Shown one piece after another: positions 30,900 through 45,576 of a stretch of DNA of 64,000 bases. The stretch covers positions 21,072,814 to 21,136,813 of the forward strand of contig OU744450.1 of the NCBI GenBank assembly GCA_916610825.1, read 5' to 3'. Numbering within the stretch: the stretch's first letter is position 1; each line of letters starts with the position of its first letter. The DNA comes from Haliclystus octoradiatus (lineage: Eukaryota > Cnidaria > Staurozoa > Stauromedusae > Haliclystidae). Made by a program: the position numbers and the translations under genes. The notes under the pieces are model-generated. The model did no database searches. It was not told where the DNA came from and saw nothing but the letters and a program-made list of their open reading frames with translations.

Positions 30900-32390
30900 T
30901 CATTTTTGACTCAATCTATTGTTCTTTTGAAATAACGTTCAACATACTGCTTTGCGTGCTAACAAAGGTCGAACAAAAAACGATTGCGCAAGAAACACCA
31001 TTGTATTGTTAAAAATACAATGGGCAAGCTGTGTGATAATTCCAAATTTTTACTGGATTTGACATAAAAATTTTCCATTGCCCGCCATGATGGCCAACTC
31101 GCAGCTTAGCGAGACTACAATTGCATTATTAAATGAAATGTTTTTTAATACTCCTGGATTAGTTTACATCGTGTTTATCTCTTCATTGGTAGAACACATG
31201 ATTGTTTTCTTCTTCTCGTCATTTGAAATGGTTAATGAAAGGTTTTAATCGTTCTGTAACATCACTACTTGAGGTGAAACTTCGAAGATAATTTTTGTTG
31301 TGTTTTGACCATAAGAACTTTTAAATCGACAATTCATCATTTGTTTGGGGGCTTAGACAAGACAGTGTTATATATTTATTGTTTATATTGTTTTCTGAAG
31401 TTATTCATTACATAAAACTGCTGAGCCAGTCGTCATGGTTTTATTTGCAATAAATTCTAAAGACTATTTAAACCAGTTTGTCTATGCGACAACAATAACA
31501 AGGCGATAATCCGAAGGGAAAATTTCACATCATTTACTGCAGGTCAAAAAATTGCGCTAGGCCCCTAGTATAATTAGCGAGAAATAAATATTCTTCTGGT
31601 AATAGTTTTAATGGTTATTGGTTATTTCCGTTCTTTAAAGTTGTTTATTAAATGTTTTAATTCTGCTGCGACATCAGCTTACGAACTCACACCTGTATTA
31701 TAAGTAGTGAAAATCACTTTATTTGCTCTATCTTGGTATGGTCTAGGATTGGAGCGTCTGCTTTGGGCGCATGGGGTTGGAGTTCAATACCATCGGTCTG
31801 CATTAAAATTTTTTCCTTTTTTTATTTGATTTATTATTTGGATATATTTTTCTTTATATTATTATATTATTTGGATATAGTTTTAATTTATTTCATTTTA
31901 TTTGATTGAAGTTGATTTTTTTATTGATCTGATTTTATATCATTCGATTGGATTGATTTTACTTTTTTCAATTTGATTTTTTGATTTTATATTTCTTTGC
32001 ATGGTGATTTGATTGATTTGATATTCTATTGAATTTGATTTCAATTGTTGTATTTTGATTATCAAATCATTCACCATGATTCGAGCGTAGCGGAGCTACT
32101 TTTCTTTTTAAATAAATTTCTGAAGATGACATAAGCAATGTCGTAAGATAACTTACTTTGGTATAATAGTGATTAATTTGTGCGATTTATTAGTAGGTCT
32201 ATCTGTGGAATTTTTTCTACAATAGGGACAGAGATCAATGTCTGTTAAATTGGTGTTGAATTGCGTAGTTGTTTTTGATGATTACTACATTATGAGGCAG
32301 AAAGTTCCATATATTTACAACACGGTTACAAAAAATGGAACCAACACCAACAGTAATTATTTCTACAACTAACTGGTACTAACATTAAGA
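30900..32390. other. Low-complexity spacer
   Basis: No coding signal. 31800-32070 is T-rich with many GATTTGATT-like runs. A tRNA-like stretch near 31740-31795 (GGTTGGAGTTCAATACC) could be a decayed SINE promoter, but the cloverleaf is not convincing. Confidence 0.4.
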
Positions 32391-32696
32391 CCCCGGGGGT
32401 AACTCCAATATGACGGCTATCAGGGACGTGTCACTCTTTTGGGGTCGGTATTCCAGCTGAAAAAAGCTTTTCGGGTATAAGATCTCAAATTTTGGAGCTT
32501 TTGGGTATCCTATTTTTGACTTTTTGAAGAATTTTTGAAAAACTTTTGCATCATTTTTGTGTATTTACTTAAAATCAATCAACGTGCTGGAACCTTTTGT
32601 GTAACATTTTTAAATTTTTGGAACTTTTTGGGTAATGATCACCTCTTTCCAAAGAGGCACCCCCCGTCCATGAAGAGCTGGAGTTACCTCCCCCGG
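32391..32696. mobile_element. MITE-like element with C/G-run ends
   Basis: Ends CCCCGGGGGTAACTCCA and TGGAGTTACCTCCCCCGG form an inverted repeat, with T-rich non-coding sequence between. A relative with CCCGGGGGGTAACTTCCAT ends is at 55574-55903. Confidence 0.55.
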
Positions 32697-32951
32697 ATTA
32701 GGATTAAAGAATGACTTCTTAAATCATATTTTGTCGTTGGTTTTATTTTAAATGGTGTATCAACATCAACGTCTACAATTCTATTTTGAATTGTGTACAC
32801 CATTCTCAGATCGGACCTTAATCGACGCAATTCTAATGATTGTAGCTAGAGAGGGTGCAAGCGATCAGTGTAATTAGAAAATGTAATATGTGCTAATAGG
32901 TATAGTCGTTTAGTGAATTGCTTTTGAACTCGTTCAATGCTAATAATAAGG

Positions 32952-33129
32952 GATTACATCACTCTTGTGAATGGGTTATCGGAATTTAGATCCACGGGTT
33001 CCCTAACAACAAACGAGAAATCCATATCGTAAACGAGGCCGCCGAGTTTACGATATGGATTTCGAGTTTGTTGTTAGAGAACGAGTGGGTCTAAATTTCG
33101 ATGGCCCACGAACAAAGAGTGATGTAATC
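32952..33129. repeat. 178-bp cruciform-forming foldback, full copy
   Basis: Same outer arms as 138-247, but the arms stay complementary almost to the centre (about 33030-33050, GTAAACGAGGCCGCCGAGTT). Block A has lost about 68 bp of the inner hairpin. Confidence 0.85.
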
Positions 33130-33613
33130 ATTTTAATAATCATGTAACATAACCTTTGTCTGGAACATCAATTATCTCTCATCAATTTCACTACAACAAT
33201 GATTTGTTTTGGCTAATTTAATGGGTCATTGATTTTTCATTAAATGTTGAATGAAAGTGTTACGAATATTATTTAAAAATATAACGCAAAGAATTCAATA
33301 TGTTTGCAATATTAGAAATATATAGTAAAAGTTACATCTAAATGTAGCAAATCCCAAGTTGTTACTTTTTTTAATTTCTCAATTGAATTTTCAATTACAG
33401 AGTATACATTTAAGTTGATTTTATGAATTTCCGTTGCCTTTGAATTTCTAGTCGCCATTTTCAAAACCATGTGTTCTAGTTGTTTGGCTAAAACCTATAC
33501 CTGCACGCTTTTTGGGGTTGCCATGGAATTTCGTGGGTTGTCCTTGACATAACTGCTAAACACGTGGTACAAATCCACCAATCATGATAGAAGTTTTTTT
33601 CAAGTGATTATTA

Positions 33614-33941
33614 ATATCTTTTACATAGTTTGGATTCCAAACTTCTGTGGCTGATTCAAGGATTGGTCGTACATATACAATGTATGCTTTTAAGATCTAA
33701 AGAATATTTCAGGCTGCTGACTTGAGAATTGCCAATAGAAACAAAATTACATTTTTCATGAGCAAACTTCATTTGCCATGGGTTTGCCCAATGACAGAAA
33801 TTGCTCAATGTTGTAGATAATTGGCCATTATGTTCTGTTGCTCTTGAACAGTAAAACTTTGCATCATCTGCATACAACCTAACTCTACAACTTCTATTAA
33901 AGCATTCTGGAATGTCATGGACAAAAATTGCAAATTAAAAC
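33614..33941 (-). pseudogene. Non-LTR RT remnant (block B)
   Basis: Duplicate of the fragment at 778-1105, with the same YADD box and the same frame break. It predates the duplication. Confidence 0.75.
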
Positions 33942-34894
33942 TCGATCTGTTCAATTAGAAATCAAAATCTAAACTCGACCTGTTCTGATGGAATTTTTTG
34001 GATTTACTTTAATACATGTATACGAGTTATCTCTAGTGATATCTAGTCATCCATGTTTCATTTTGAGAGACCTGCAAGTAACTTGAACTGTTGGAGAAAG
34101 TGAAAACCCTAAATGCCCCCTTTAAATTAGATATTTTCTCGAGAAATGTTTTGAATTTATTTCGATACATTTCTAAGAGTAAAATCTAGTGATAAATACT
34201 CATCTGCATGTCTCAGTTTATTTTGTGATGTCGTTCTAGACAGAGAACACTCTTACATTATGTCTGAATAGAACTAAACTGACTATATTTCAACATACAT
34301 TACAATTACTATATTAAGATCATATGACTTTAGCAGTTACACAATAATCACAGTATATATTTACACAATATAATTTATTACCATTTATTTTAATAACATA
34401 AATAAACCATGTAATAGATCAAATCGGCTAATTCTTCAATTTCCTAATAACTTGACCAAGATGCGGGAATCAATGCGCTTTTTTGCTTATTTTATCTCGT
34501 GAAACATATTTTGAACTACATATTTAATTGAAATGTCCAATATTTAGTATTTGGAGGGATATTATTCAATGTGTTGAAACAATTTTCTGTCAATTTTGGA
34601 GTGATGAAGCTTTATTTAAAGAGAAGCTGCACCAACTTTGATCGCTGTGGATGACCGTAAAATTGGAACTGAAATGTTTTATGGATTTTGAAACATGGTT
34701 TGAAAGCATTTGATAAACTACAGTGAAAACAAAACAAGGCAAGCTAAACTGGAGATGAATATATGCAGTAAGAATTGGAAAGATCTTAATATTGTTTTGT
34801 TATAGTGAAATATGACGTACACGGACTATGAAACTTGGAACGAAAAAATAACATGGTTTGCGATGTTTTGAAGCATTGAAACCAAACTAATCTT

Positions 34895-35370
34895 TGGGAA
34901 TCTTTGCTTATTTACATAAAATACCAAGCATTTATGACTTAAAAAGTGTATTTATGGTATGTAGAAGTCTTATATGTACATTTGATAGCAGAAAAGTTAT
35001 GTTTTATGCCGGGGTTTTACGAAGAACTAACAGCGAGGACTTTGATGAAACATTTCATGAGACTCTGATTTCATCGAGTCATTAAAATGACTTGTGTTGT
35101 TCATTTTGTAGTGTTTCTATGCTACCCCCTATTATGTCACACCTATATGGTGCAGCTCTTATGTTATTGCGGTTCACTCTAAGAAGTGTTATCTAAGTAA
35201 AGGTTGTGTTTACTGTTGTCTATTGCTCTATCCTTCAACATTCTCTATGTAGTTAAATACATAACACATTTATATTACCTTCCCTATAAATATGACTGTT
35301 GTATGTTTACATTGTTCATTTGAAAAGCTGAGAATTTATTTGTTTCAATCTTATGTTATAATTTACGGTT
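34895..35370. other. 475-bp segment present only in block B
   Basis: Replaces DIRS element 1 of block A exactly between two homologous flanks. It starts with a 63-codon frame (34894-35085) and continues as AT-rich sequence resembling a 3' untranslated region. The simplest reading is that this is ancestral sequence, lost from A together with the 5' end of DIRS element 1. Confidence 0.6.
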
Positions 35371-35466
35371 ATAAATTGATGTTGTTTTAGTTTCTTCTTT
35401 ACGGCGCGGCACATCTCAGTGTTTGGAAACGCATGGAGTTTTGTGTTCTACCTACGCATAGACTTC

Positions 35467-35860
35467 AAAAATTAAACGAGACTTACCTGTAAGTTGAAGT
35501 TTGATTGGAATTCTGTCTGTCACCAAGCAAGGAGGGATTACATGGAGATGCATTGCGCATGCGTGAACGTCATTCTCTTAAAGCCAAATTCATGTTACAG
35601 CGATATTAGATTAATCCAAACTCCTTATTTTGGGAGTGTACGATTACATTCTTCCAATTGACTAACAATAATACGTAGTATTTCAACAGTCAATTAGGGC
35701 TGGGTCAGGGCGGGCATGTAATCCCTCCTTGCTTGGTGACAGACAGAATTCCAATCAAACTTCAACTTACTGTTAAGTCTCGTTTAATTTTTGAATTCTG
35801 TCTTTGTCACCGCAAGGAGGGATCACATAGAGACTTCAAAGCGAGCTGTACACATGAATA
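35467..35860. repeat. DIRS element 2 (block B): 3' inverted arms
   Basis: Equivalent of 6169-6560 with only scattered changes. The element spans about 35467-39813, with the 5' terminal repeat at about 39780-39813. Confidence 0.8.
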
Positions 35861-35905
35861 AATGGTCAATTGATATTATCAAACGAAAAGACTATATCGA
35901 TATAT

Positions 35906-36887
35906 TTAATGATTAACAGCGTTAAGTATTGAGTCCGCAAATTTTGGAATCTTGATAATCGGTTTACGATAGATTTTTTCAATGTGGAGGCAGAACTCCA
36001 ACCGGCTGTAGCAATTATGTTTTCCATAGATACAGAGTTTACGACTGCTGCAGATGTTGCAGATGAGCGAGTACTATGTGGTTTAAAGCTATTGACATCG
36101 ATACCGCTCAGTTTCATAACCTGTTTTAACCAGCGTCTAATTGAGTCTCTAGAGACTGGGTGATGCGGCTTTGCATAAGTTATAAAGAGTTGATTACATT
36201 TACCACGAATAGTGGGTGTACGCATAATGTATAGTTTTAGAGTAGTTACATCACAAAGGCTTAATGTCTTCTGAATAAGGCTCAAGTTCTATCAGTAAAG
36301 GTTTAAGACCTGGTCTAGACTGTTTCACGTGCTTAGTGATTGCAAATTTAATATTAGTATCAGTTATTGTCATGTCGTCTAGATTTAACAATAGCATTGT
36401 TTGTCCTCTTTGAGCCGTCACTAATGACAAAAGCATTAATGTCTTTAACGATAGTAATTTCAATGAAGTTTCCTCAGAGTTTGGAATTGTTTTAAAATAG
36501 TTTAAAATTATAGACACATCCCAGATTTCTTGATTTCGTTGTCTTACTGGCCTCGATTCGTATACTCCTTTCGCAAACCTGACTATTGTCGGGTGAGAAC
36601 CAAACGCAATATTATTTTCCGTCTCAATTATACAAGACAGTGCTGATCGAGCAGTGTTCAGAGCACTGCAGCTGATACCTGATTCATAAAGTTGCATTAA
36701 AAAATCTAATGCATGTGCTAAAGTGGGATGAGTGATATCGACTTCCCGTTGATTACAATACAATTCCCATCGTCTATGATACGACTCGTACTGTTTCTGA
36801 GTACCTTTCCCCCATGAGTTGACGATAATATCGGAAGCCTGCTGAGAAACCCTCCTTGCTTTTGCAGGGATCCCGTGACAATTTGCA
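35906..36887 (-). pseudogene. DIRS element 2 (block B): tyrosine recombinase, two frameshifts
   Basis: Shares the break near 36250-36285 with block A. It has one more: a base lost in the T/A run near 35980 moves the end out of frame, so the EKIYRKP catalytic Tyr segment seen in A is not read. Confidence 0.85.
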
Positions 36888-36974
36888 TATTGCTAGCGTC
36901 AGCTTTTTGTGTAATGAGTGCAGAGCTGCTGGAAAACCCGGCAACATTAATGTTTTTGAGCGGAGTGGTAAATT

Positions 36975-38711
36975 TCATGGTACATCGATAAGCATCCGCA
37001 TTAGTTTTGAGTACCATGGTTGAGTCGGCCATAGAGGAACGACCACTATTCCCTCCGCCTGTTCCAATTCTATCTTCTGTACACATCGCGATATTTGGCT
37101 AAACAGAGGAAAAGCATAAAATATAGTATTGTTCTATTTAATAGAAAATGCGTCAATAAACGAAGCGTCGGGATCAGGCATCCATGCCTCATAAACAGGC
37201 AGTTGTGTATTCACTCTGGATGTAAATAAATCTATTTCGGGTAACCCGAAAATGCTAATTATACGTTCAAAAGATTGTTTATTGAGCATCCACTCTTTAT
37301 TATCATCAAATTTTCTAGACATGGACAAATAATCTGCCTGGACATTGCATTTCCCGGGATGTGGGCGGCGCTTAACCAATTGTTCCGCTTAGCGCATTCT
37401 AGCCAAATTTATTTAGCAATTTTATGACAACCCATAGAGTGAGTACCACCAAGCGATTTGATATAAAATACAGCAGTGGTATTATCACAATAAACTAGTA
37501 TGTGAGAGTCAATGATGTCTGAACAAAATGATTTACAGCTAACAATATGGCTGTTAATTCTTAATACCAGAGCGTTAATATGTCCCGCTTGTTCAACAGG
37601 GGTCCATCGACCCCCAATTTTCTTTGTATCACGTACTACTCCCCAACCTGACTCAGACGCGTCTGTGACTCTGTGTGTATTGTTACTTTAACTTCAGCGC
37701 ATGCTCGTCCGATTGGGCGAAATACTGTGTCAATGTTATCACACCACCAACTTAGTTCTTCTCGACTGTCAGAAGAAAGGTCAACGAGGCCTTGAAAATT
37801 ACCCTTTGACGCCCGCAAAGCTAGAGTTTTGTCATGTTCTAAATAGCGGTAAAATAAACGTCCGTGTAAAACACCTGGGAAACTCGAAACTAGTGTTCCG
37901 ATAACTTCTAATAATCTTTGGATTTTCAGACTCTTTCAGGTAAGAATTTGCTTGCAATATTTTTTAATTTTCCCCCTTTTTTCTACCGTAAGAGACACAC
38001 AGTCATATCTATTGAATTCAAAATGAACCCCAAAAACTCGAGGGATTGTTCAGGTTTTAACTTGGACTTTTCATCATTAATTAAAAATCCAACGGTAGAG
38101 AATAATTCATAAGTGTCATTCACATTCGTTTGACATTCAGCTTCATTGCCACCTTGTAAATAGGAGGCGTCAATATAACAGACGCTAAGATGGCCTTTCT
38201 GTCTTAATGTAGAGTACACAGGGCTTCAATATCTTAGTATATAATCGTGGTCCTGAAGACAAATCCATCGGTAAGCATGTAAATTGATATAAGCAATTTT
38301 GCCAATCAAATTTCAGCAATTTTTGATGATCCTTGTGAATAGGTACGGTATAATAGGCATCCTTTAGGTCCACAGAGACCATAAAACAACCTGGCTACAA
38401 AGGATTCTAAAGAATCCATTTTAAAGTGATGATATTCTACTGATTTATTAAGTTCTTTCAAATTTAAAATCAGCCGATGGCTTCCGTCCTTTTTAGGGCG
38501 AACAAATATCGGTGATAAAAATTCACCGACTTCATGACTTGATTGTACTATGACTCCTTTGTTAAGAAGTTTAATAATCTGTGCGTGGATGGCTTTTTGT
38601 TCAATATGTGAGAATGAAACAATTTTTTTCCATTTCTTTTGTGAGGGTATGCCGTCAATGAACTCAATTTTATAGCCATTAACGCTATCAATAATATACT
38701 TGTCGAGCTAA
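36975..38711 (-). pseudogene. DIRS element 2 (block B): decayed RT / RNase H / Dam-like region
   Basis: Same organisation and the same YIDA and LPMD changes as block A. A private extra G near 38221 breaks the palm frame, while near 37357 B has one base fewer than A in a G run. Confidence 0.85.
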
Positions 38712-38734
38712 TGCATTAGCATCGCTTACCTGAG

Positions 38735-39652
38735 TTACTTTGTTGAGTCTTTTTGGCTCTTGTTCCTCCCCTTCTTTTGTGAATGGTTGTAGTAAGGTCG
38801 GTTGCGGTTCGCCGGGCGTTGGTCCAAAAAAGACTTTTGGCCGTATACTCTTGCGGGTGAATACCCTGACAGCTTTCTAGAATAGGGCTGGTATCTCCCT
38901 GTACGACTCGCGTAAGGTTTCTCCTGGATCTTTTTACCCAGTCGTTTCACATGTCCGATAAATCTTTTACTTTTTTAAGTAATTCGTCTCCGAACAATTT
39001 GTTCGTTACCGGAATAGTGCCCCAAGTCAGGATTCATTGACTCTCGTCTACGATCATTTAACTCTCTGAATGCATTGGCAAAGAGAGACATGGCGTCTGT
39101 CACACCTTGAAATATTATATCGCCATTGGGCGTCTCGGATAAATTTGACATTATTTTGTCCATGACATTGGTTAATGCACACATACCTTTACACACACTG
39201 TTCTGCACTTTTTGCAGTTTAATGTCTTGAGATCTGGTAGTTGACGTTAAAGTTCCTTGCAGTTGGCTGGCCGATGTTGCGCCTCTAGTTTTCCAGACAA
39301 TGTTCCTGCAGGCAATCCATCCTTGCCAAGTGTACTTACTACTTGGGCGAGTTTTTCATTCACGGGTGGACCTGCGGTCTCCCCTGCCAGCTCTTGCTTC
39401 AATTCAGCAAGGATTTCAAAAGCCGGACCTTCATTAGAAATGTCCTCTTCATCTGGCTGCTCGTCATCTGATGCAATAATCGCATCGTCAAGGTGGGCCG
39501 ATTGCGACAATCCCTTCCGCCATTGCATTAGCAAATTGTTTGGATATCTCAGCAAATTCATCTTTCAGTGAATCAGCAATAGTTAATTCTAGTGTAGGGG
39601 AAATAGAGCTAATTGTAGCTCCATGCTTCTCGTCTTCCATAGATTTATCCAT
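38735..39652 (-). pseudogene. DIRS element 2 (block B): gag-like ORF in pieces
   Basis: Same start (39652), same frame changes and same pieces as in block A; substitutions such as SAHLDDAI for SAHLNDAI are private. Confidence 0.7.
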
Positions 39653-40193
39653 GATTGAATATTAATAAAATTGATCAAGTAAATTGTACAAATAAATTGA
39701 CTAATAAATTAAACTTCTGTTCACTGCGATAGCTGTAGCTGCAATACAATGACGTTCACGCATGCGCAATGCTTCTCCATGTGATCCCTCCTTGCGGTGA
39801 CAAAGACAGAATTACATAGACTGCTGATTCCATTGCCAAACTTAATGGAAAACACATAGCGACCATGGGCATCCATAATGGCTGACGCAACGTACCAAAA
39901 CCATAGACTGATTAGAACATCTAGACCGTTAACTTCTGACGTCATCCATTAAAAAGCCCTAAGATTGAATGTCCGCCAAAACTTCTCGAAATTTCGAAAA
40001 ACGCTAATCATGATACATAAATGGATTAACGGGTATTTTCTAGCTGAACACACAATTTTTGTAACATTTGAATAGATTATTACACTTTAATTTGTATGAA
40101 TAATCATACTATCATGATTATCTATTGATTTAGATACTTTGAAATAATATTTCAATATATGTTTACATCAATAATAGAATTTTAAATATATTA

Positions 40194-40673
<480 letters not shown>

Positions 40674-41935
40674 TACAAGTAGAATTTATTGTTGTAAGCA
40701 TATGTCTGATCTGAAAATGGAGTATTCTTTTGAGGGTAAAAATCATAATGTATGGTGGAAAACGCCATAAGAACACCATAACCGTTGGTTTTATAATTCC
40801 TCTTTTCACAGAATCGAAATATGTCCATCTGATTTATCGTCTCTGTAGAAAGGTATTTGTGCAAAGTAGCTTCTGCACTATATTACTGCATCTTATAAAC
40901 TACAGATTGTGACATGATGCTAACATGTTCTACTTTCTAGTCAGAGGAATGAATATTAGACTGGTAAAATAATTTGGTGGCGTATGTATAATCAGGAAAG
41001 AGACTTCACATTGCAAAACCCTAATTTTGTTAATCAGATAACATTGATAGAGAGGATAATAATTTATGCAATGAAGATATACCGCAAAGCCAAAAATGAT
41101 AGAATCTGCATTACTGCAGTTCTAGAGCAGTTCTAGTATACGGCTGGGTAAACTTGAATAAGAACGTCTGAGCCCTCTATCAGGTTTGTAATATTTTCCG
41201 ATATTTTATAGAATTTTACATTGAAATGTACTGAAGAATTTTCAATGGTTTTATAATAATTGAATGCTTGGTGGATGAATGATGCAGAACACAGCAAGGG
41301 GGACAAACCGTGATTGGTTAAAAAAGTAAACTTGCGTCCTGTAAATACAGCTTCGAAGTAGCTTCGATTTGACATTCTAGCCAATAGAGTGTCAGAAAGA
41401 AGTCAACAGTTTACTTTTTCGCGCCATTTTGACGATATTTTGTTAAAATTTACTAGCCTACAAACCTTGATCGCCTATAAATGGTTTCTAAACGGATTGT
41501 AAAAATTTCTTCACTTTTGAGTTGCTTTATACTTGTTCTTGGCCTGTTTATAACATTAGCATGATCGGAAGATAGCATGTTGAGATATTTTAAGTTTTCT
41601 CAAAACTTACATTCACGACGCTTCGAAGGGATTTTTTGAAATTCTTTCCAACTTCAATCTGCAAATAATCTGGCGATCGCTGATGAAACAAGCTTGAATA
41701 TTGGTTAAAATATAGCAATATATGTATTAGAAAACTGCATGTATATATAAATCAAATATCATTCTTATTCTTAGTTCATATTTGTTCGTTTGATTATCTT
41801 AATCTTGCTGTTACCCTGTTGTACGCCACGCTGGAATCCGCGCGAATTTCAAACCAGGGTTATGAAACATTTTAAATAAACAACTTGAAAGTCAGCAAAA
41901 TCAGCTGTTTTTAAATCCCAAAATTTACTAGCAAA

Positions 41936-43129
41936 ATGAGTAAATGTGTTACGGTTAAGAGAAAATCTTGTTCAAACAAACACCATGAAGCATGGAATTC
42001 CACATCACAATACTTGATTGACCTTGGCACAAGACTTGGTCGCTCAAATATTTTTTCCAAGGCATTTTTTTATAAAAACTTTGGTAAACACGGTTTTTTA
42101 TGTTCACATTGTATTTTTAATTCTTTAAGTAAAAGGGAATACACAGCAAGGCTGCCTTCTAATTATGAACAACATTATTCATTCTCCAAGGTAAGAATTA
42201 TAGTAACGATACATATACATTGAACATTTCTTACTCCTGAAATTTGTGATAAATGACAGCTGATTTGACAGTTCAATGAGATAATTATCGCTGTCATTTA
42301 TCTCAAATGTTTTAGAAACAAGAATTACATAATTGAAAATAAATAAAAAGATAGTTATACAACTGCGGTATATCCTGTATATAATAGCATTAAAAAATAT
42401 TAGTCAACAAAGCACCACATTACCTAATAATTTAATATGTATGTGTATATATTTATGACTTTTACAAATTATTCCAAGATACGATTTGTCCACAACATCC
42501 TTGAAGCAGCAAATTCAAGCTTTGTAATTTTTGTTTTTATTGCAAAATTGTAATTTCCTTAAATAATAATACTATTATTACAAATAACTATTCTTTCTTC
42601 GTTTTAGTTCCAAGCAATCCGTTCCGAATTGGACGTAGGCGACAGTTCGCAATCTGAGTATTCTCAAGAAATAGTGCACACGTGCAGTACTAGCAATGAT
42701 TCAAATGACATAGATAATGATAACAATGATATAGTAGAGTCATCAGTAATACTGGACACTAAAACGACAAAACATTTAGTTATTGAATATGAGTTATATG
42801 TTCAAATCAAGAAGTTAAGAATCTATATTAGAAAGCATTATGGAGATTCAGTACCACCATGTGGTACAGATGAATTCAAGCATTTATGTACTCAGGCTGG
42901 CTCAGCAACATTATTTTCCACTCTTCTTGGATCTATGACTACCACACTCGACGGACCCATAAAAGTAAAATCTAATGAAAAGAAAGTTATATCTATTATT
43001 TTTACCCTAATGTTTGGCCAGTCTCGAAAAGACAACTGGTTTCAAGCAACGGTCGGACAATTAATTGGGGCGAAAGGAGTAGGGGAATCCGGAATGTCAC
43101 TTATAAATATAATAGTAAAACCAATTTAA
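41936..43129 (+). CDS. Two-exon gene of unknown function (block B), longer form
   Basis: Exon 1 is 41936-42190 and exon 2 is 42608-43129, joined in phase 0 through a 417-bp intron; predicted 258 aa. Exon 2 continues past SRKD into NWFQATVGQLIGAKGVGE and ends INIIVKPI. It lacks the PLE present in the A intron. The longer, uninterrupted C-terminus suggests this is the less damaged copy. Function not recognised. Confidence 0.6.
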
Positions 43130-45576
43130 TATAACACAGTGTCACACGCTCAAGGGCCATCCATGAAGTACTCAGAGAGTCAGAGTCAGACTGGACCCTT
43201 CCTGTATTCAGCAGTACACTTTCAAATAACCCGCCTACCTTCTATGTACGCTAGGCTACTTGCAAAGATTCCCCCTCTTCTCATTAGTTTCTGCTTTTGT
43301 TGTTGTGGTTTTAGTAAGCAAGTCAACAGATTCTTTAAAATTGCTGATTGAAATGCCCGCAAAATTGATGTTTGTAGAGCTTTTGTTACTCTTAGTGTGC
43401 CTCCAGTGCCAAACCTTTTCAGGGACGATTTAAAGATACATCTGTAGGCCTACTGTGATGATTGGTACCCCTCCACCTTGTACCCCCCGCAACTGTACGC
43501 TTGTGATGTAATTTCCGAGATCTCCAATAACGAAATATCACCAGCAATCGTCTGCAAATTATTACTGAAACGTAATTCTGTTGCCCCAAAACATTTCCAG
43601 GGAACGCTCTTCTCAGGTGTGCAATCACCCTTCTCTGCAATCTGGTTTATTGATGACCCCTGATTATTTCACATTGAATTTACATCCTACACTATTTACA
43701 TCCAGAAGCGGTAAAAAATTGATATTTTTTATGATTCATAAGCCAAACCACAGCAGAAAATTCACATTTCTTATTTATGAGAGCAATTACTGGAAGGCTA
43801 TGATATTTCACAAAAAACTAATGCAAGAAGAAGTAGGCCTAATTCATCATTTATGCTTTTAAATACACCTTCAAAACGTTTTAAACTTGACTCCTGCAAC
43901 CTATTGTTTCCTGCTAGATGAGATCAGACTTTTCATTAGATATTGAACAACATATCATATTTTGGTTGTATATCATAGGCTACTTTAAGTTCTTTCAAAA
44001 GTTCTGATGGAATTTATAGAGAGAGAGCGCTGAAGCGTCATTTACAAATATATATGACAACGTCATACTGGCATCAAATCATTTGTAAACGAAAGGGAAA
44101 TACATAGAATTACCACAACAACAATTCCACTTACATACAGCCATTTACAATATTAATTAAAACATTACTATAAGCTAAATTAAATACAATATAGATAGTA
44201 CCATAGTAAACAGTTTAGGAGCTCTTTTTAAATCTGAATTTTTGCAGAGCATCATACAGTTTATAGGTATGTATGACAATCTCAAATATACACCTTTTGC
44301 CAACATTTGAAGCTTACATCACGCCACAGATAGGGCTATGACACCTCAAATTTGAAAAATTTTACGGGGGAGCATGCCCCTGTACCCCCTAGAAAATCCG
44401 GTGCCTTCGGCACCCTCACCAACCGTCCTGCCCCACCAACTATTTATGTCACCAGCCGCCACTGTAACTAAGTTAATGATCTGTACTTTCTACACATCAC
44501 ACGTCACACATGCCACAAGAAACAGAACAGACCAAATGGTTAATCCTGTGAGAGATTGTTACAAATTCAACTTGATAATGTAGTACCTTCCTTTCATGCA
44601 TCGATAATACATGTATGCGATTCATGTTGAATGGATTTCTGATATCTGTAATGCATTTGAACAAATTTACACCTCGCTGGAAAGCTTCAGATTCAGGTCT
44701 TCATATCTGCAAATGACAATTGATTGTTTCATTGTTAACATATAGTGTTATATTCAAGCTTTCTAGCAAAATTTGACCCTCCCTGTAATCAGCAGTACTC
44801 AAATGACCCCTGGAGGCTATCTGTTGTTTCTATTTATCCACTCTCAACATCCTTGTTGAAACAATTTTTTATGTAAATTATTCTTCGTTAGTGTGGATAG
44901 ATTAATGTTGCAAATTTTCGATTTTCAGGAGAGGTCAACTGCGTAGCCTCCAGATGTCGCTATGGTGTATTCTAGATTATTATGTGTGTCACTAGTTGGG
45001 TCTGTTCTAAGTTTATGATATACAACTATTGATTATAAGATTATTGACTTTATAATATTTGCTGCTTATATTTGATCATTATTAAATGGAGTGTGTCATG
45101 TTTCAAATGCATCACTTGGTACAAACTATCATTCGACTAATATAGATTTTTTGTTCATATTCACTTGTATTTGAAATAATAGCTAGATATAATATTTGAA
45201 ATGAAATTCTATGGTACAGTTATAAATGTTTGGAGGTCATAGATTTCAAAGTTACAATTCTTTATTGCCCTTCAGAAAATTGACATCATTTTTAGATTGT
45301 GTTGTTGTTTTGTTTCCCAATTTTTTCAGCGGCCATTTCAGGATTTTTTCACTAAGGGCCGTTCTCATAAAAAATTCCTCAAGTCCCGTTAATAGAGAGG
45401 CCATTCCATTATTTCCACTTTTAAAAGAATGACGAAAGTGTTCATTTAGCTCAATATATTGGTTAACTAGGAGTAGGAATTACCATTACAAGTACGTTAT
45501 TAGAATAAATCTTATGAAGGGTCCTTGATATTCCTGTTTAGACATCACACTCTCAAAGGATAATTCAATGAGTACA
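43130..45576. other. Intergenic sequence, nothing assigned (block B)
   Basis: Equivalent of 15420-17913; no additional features. Confidence 0.5.
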
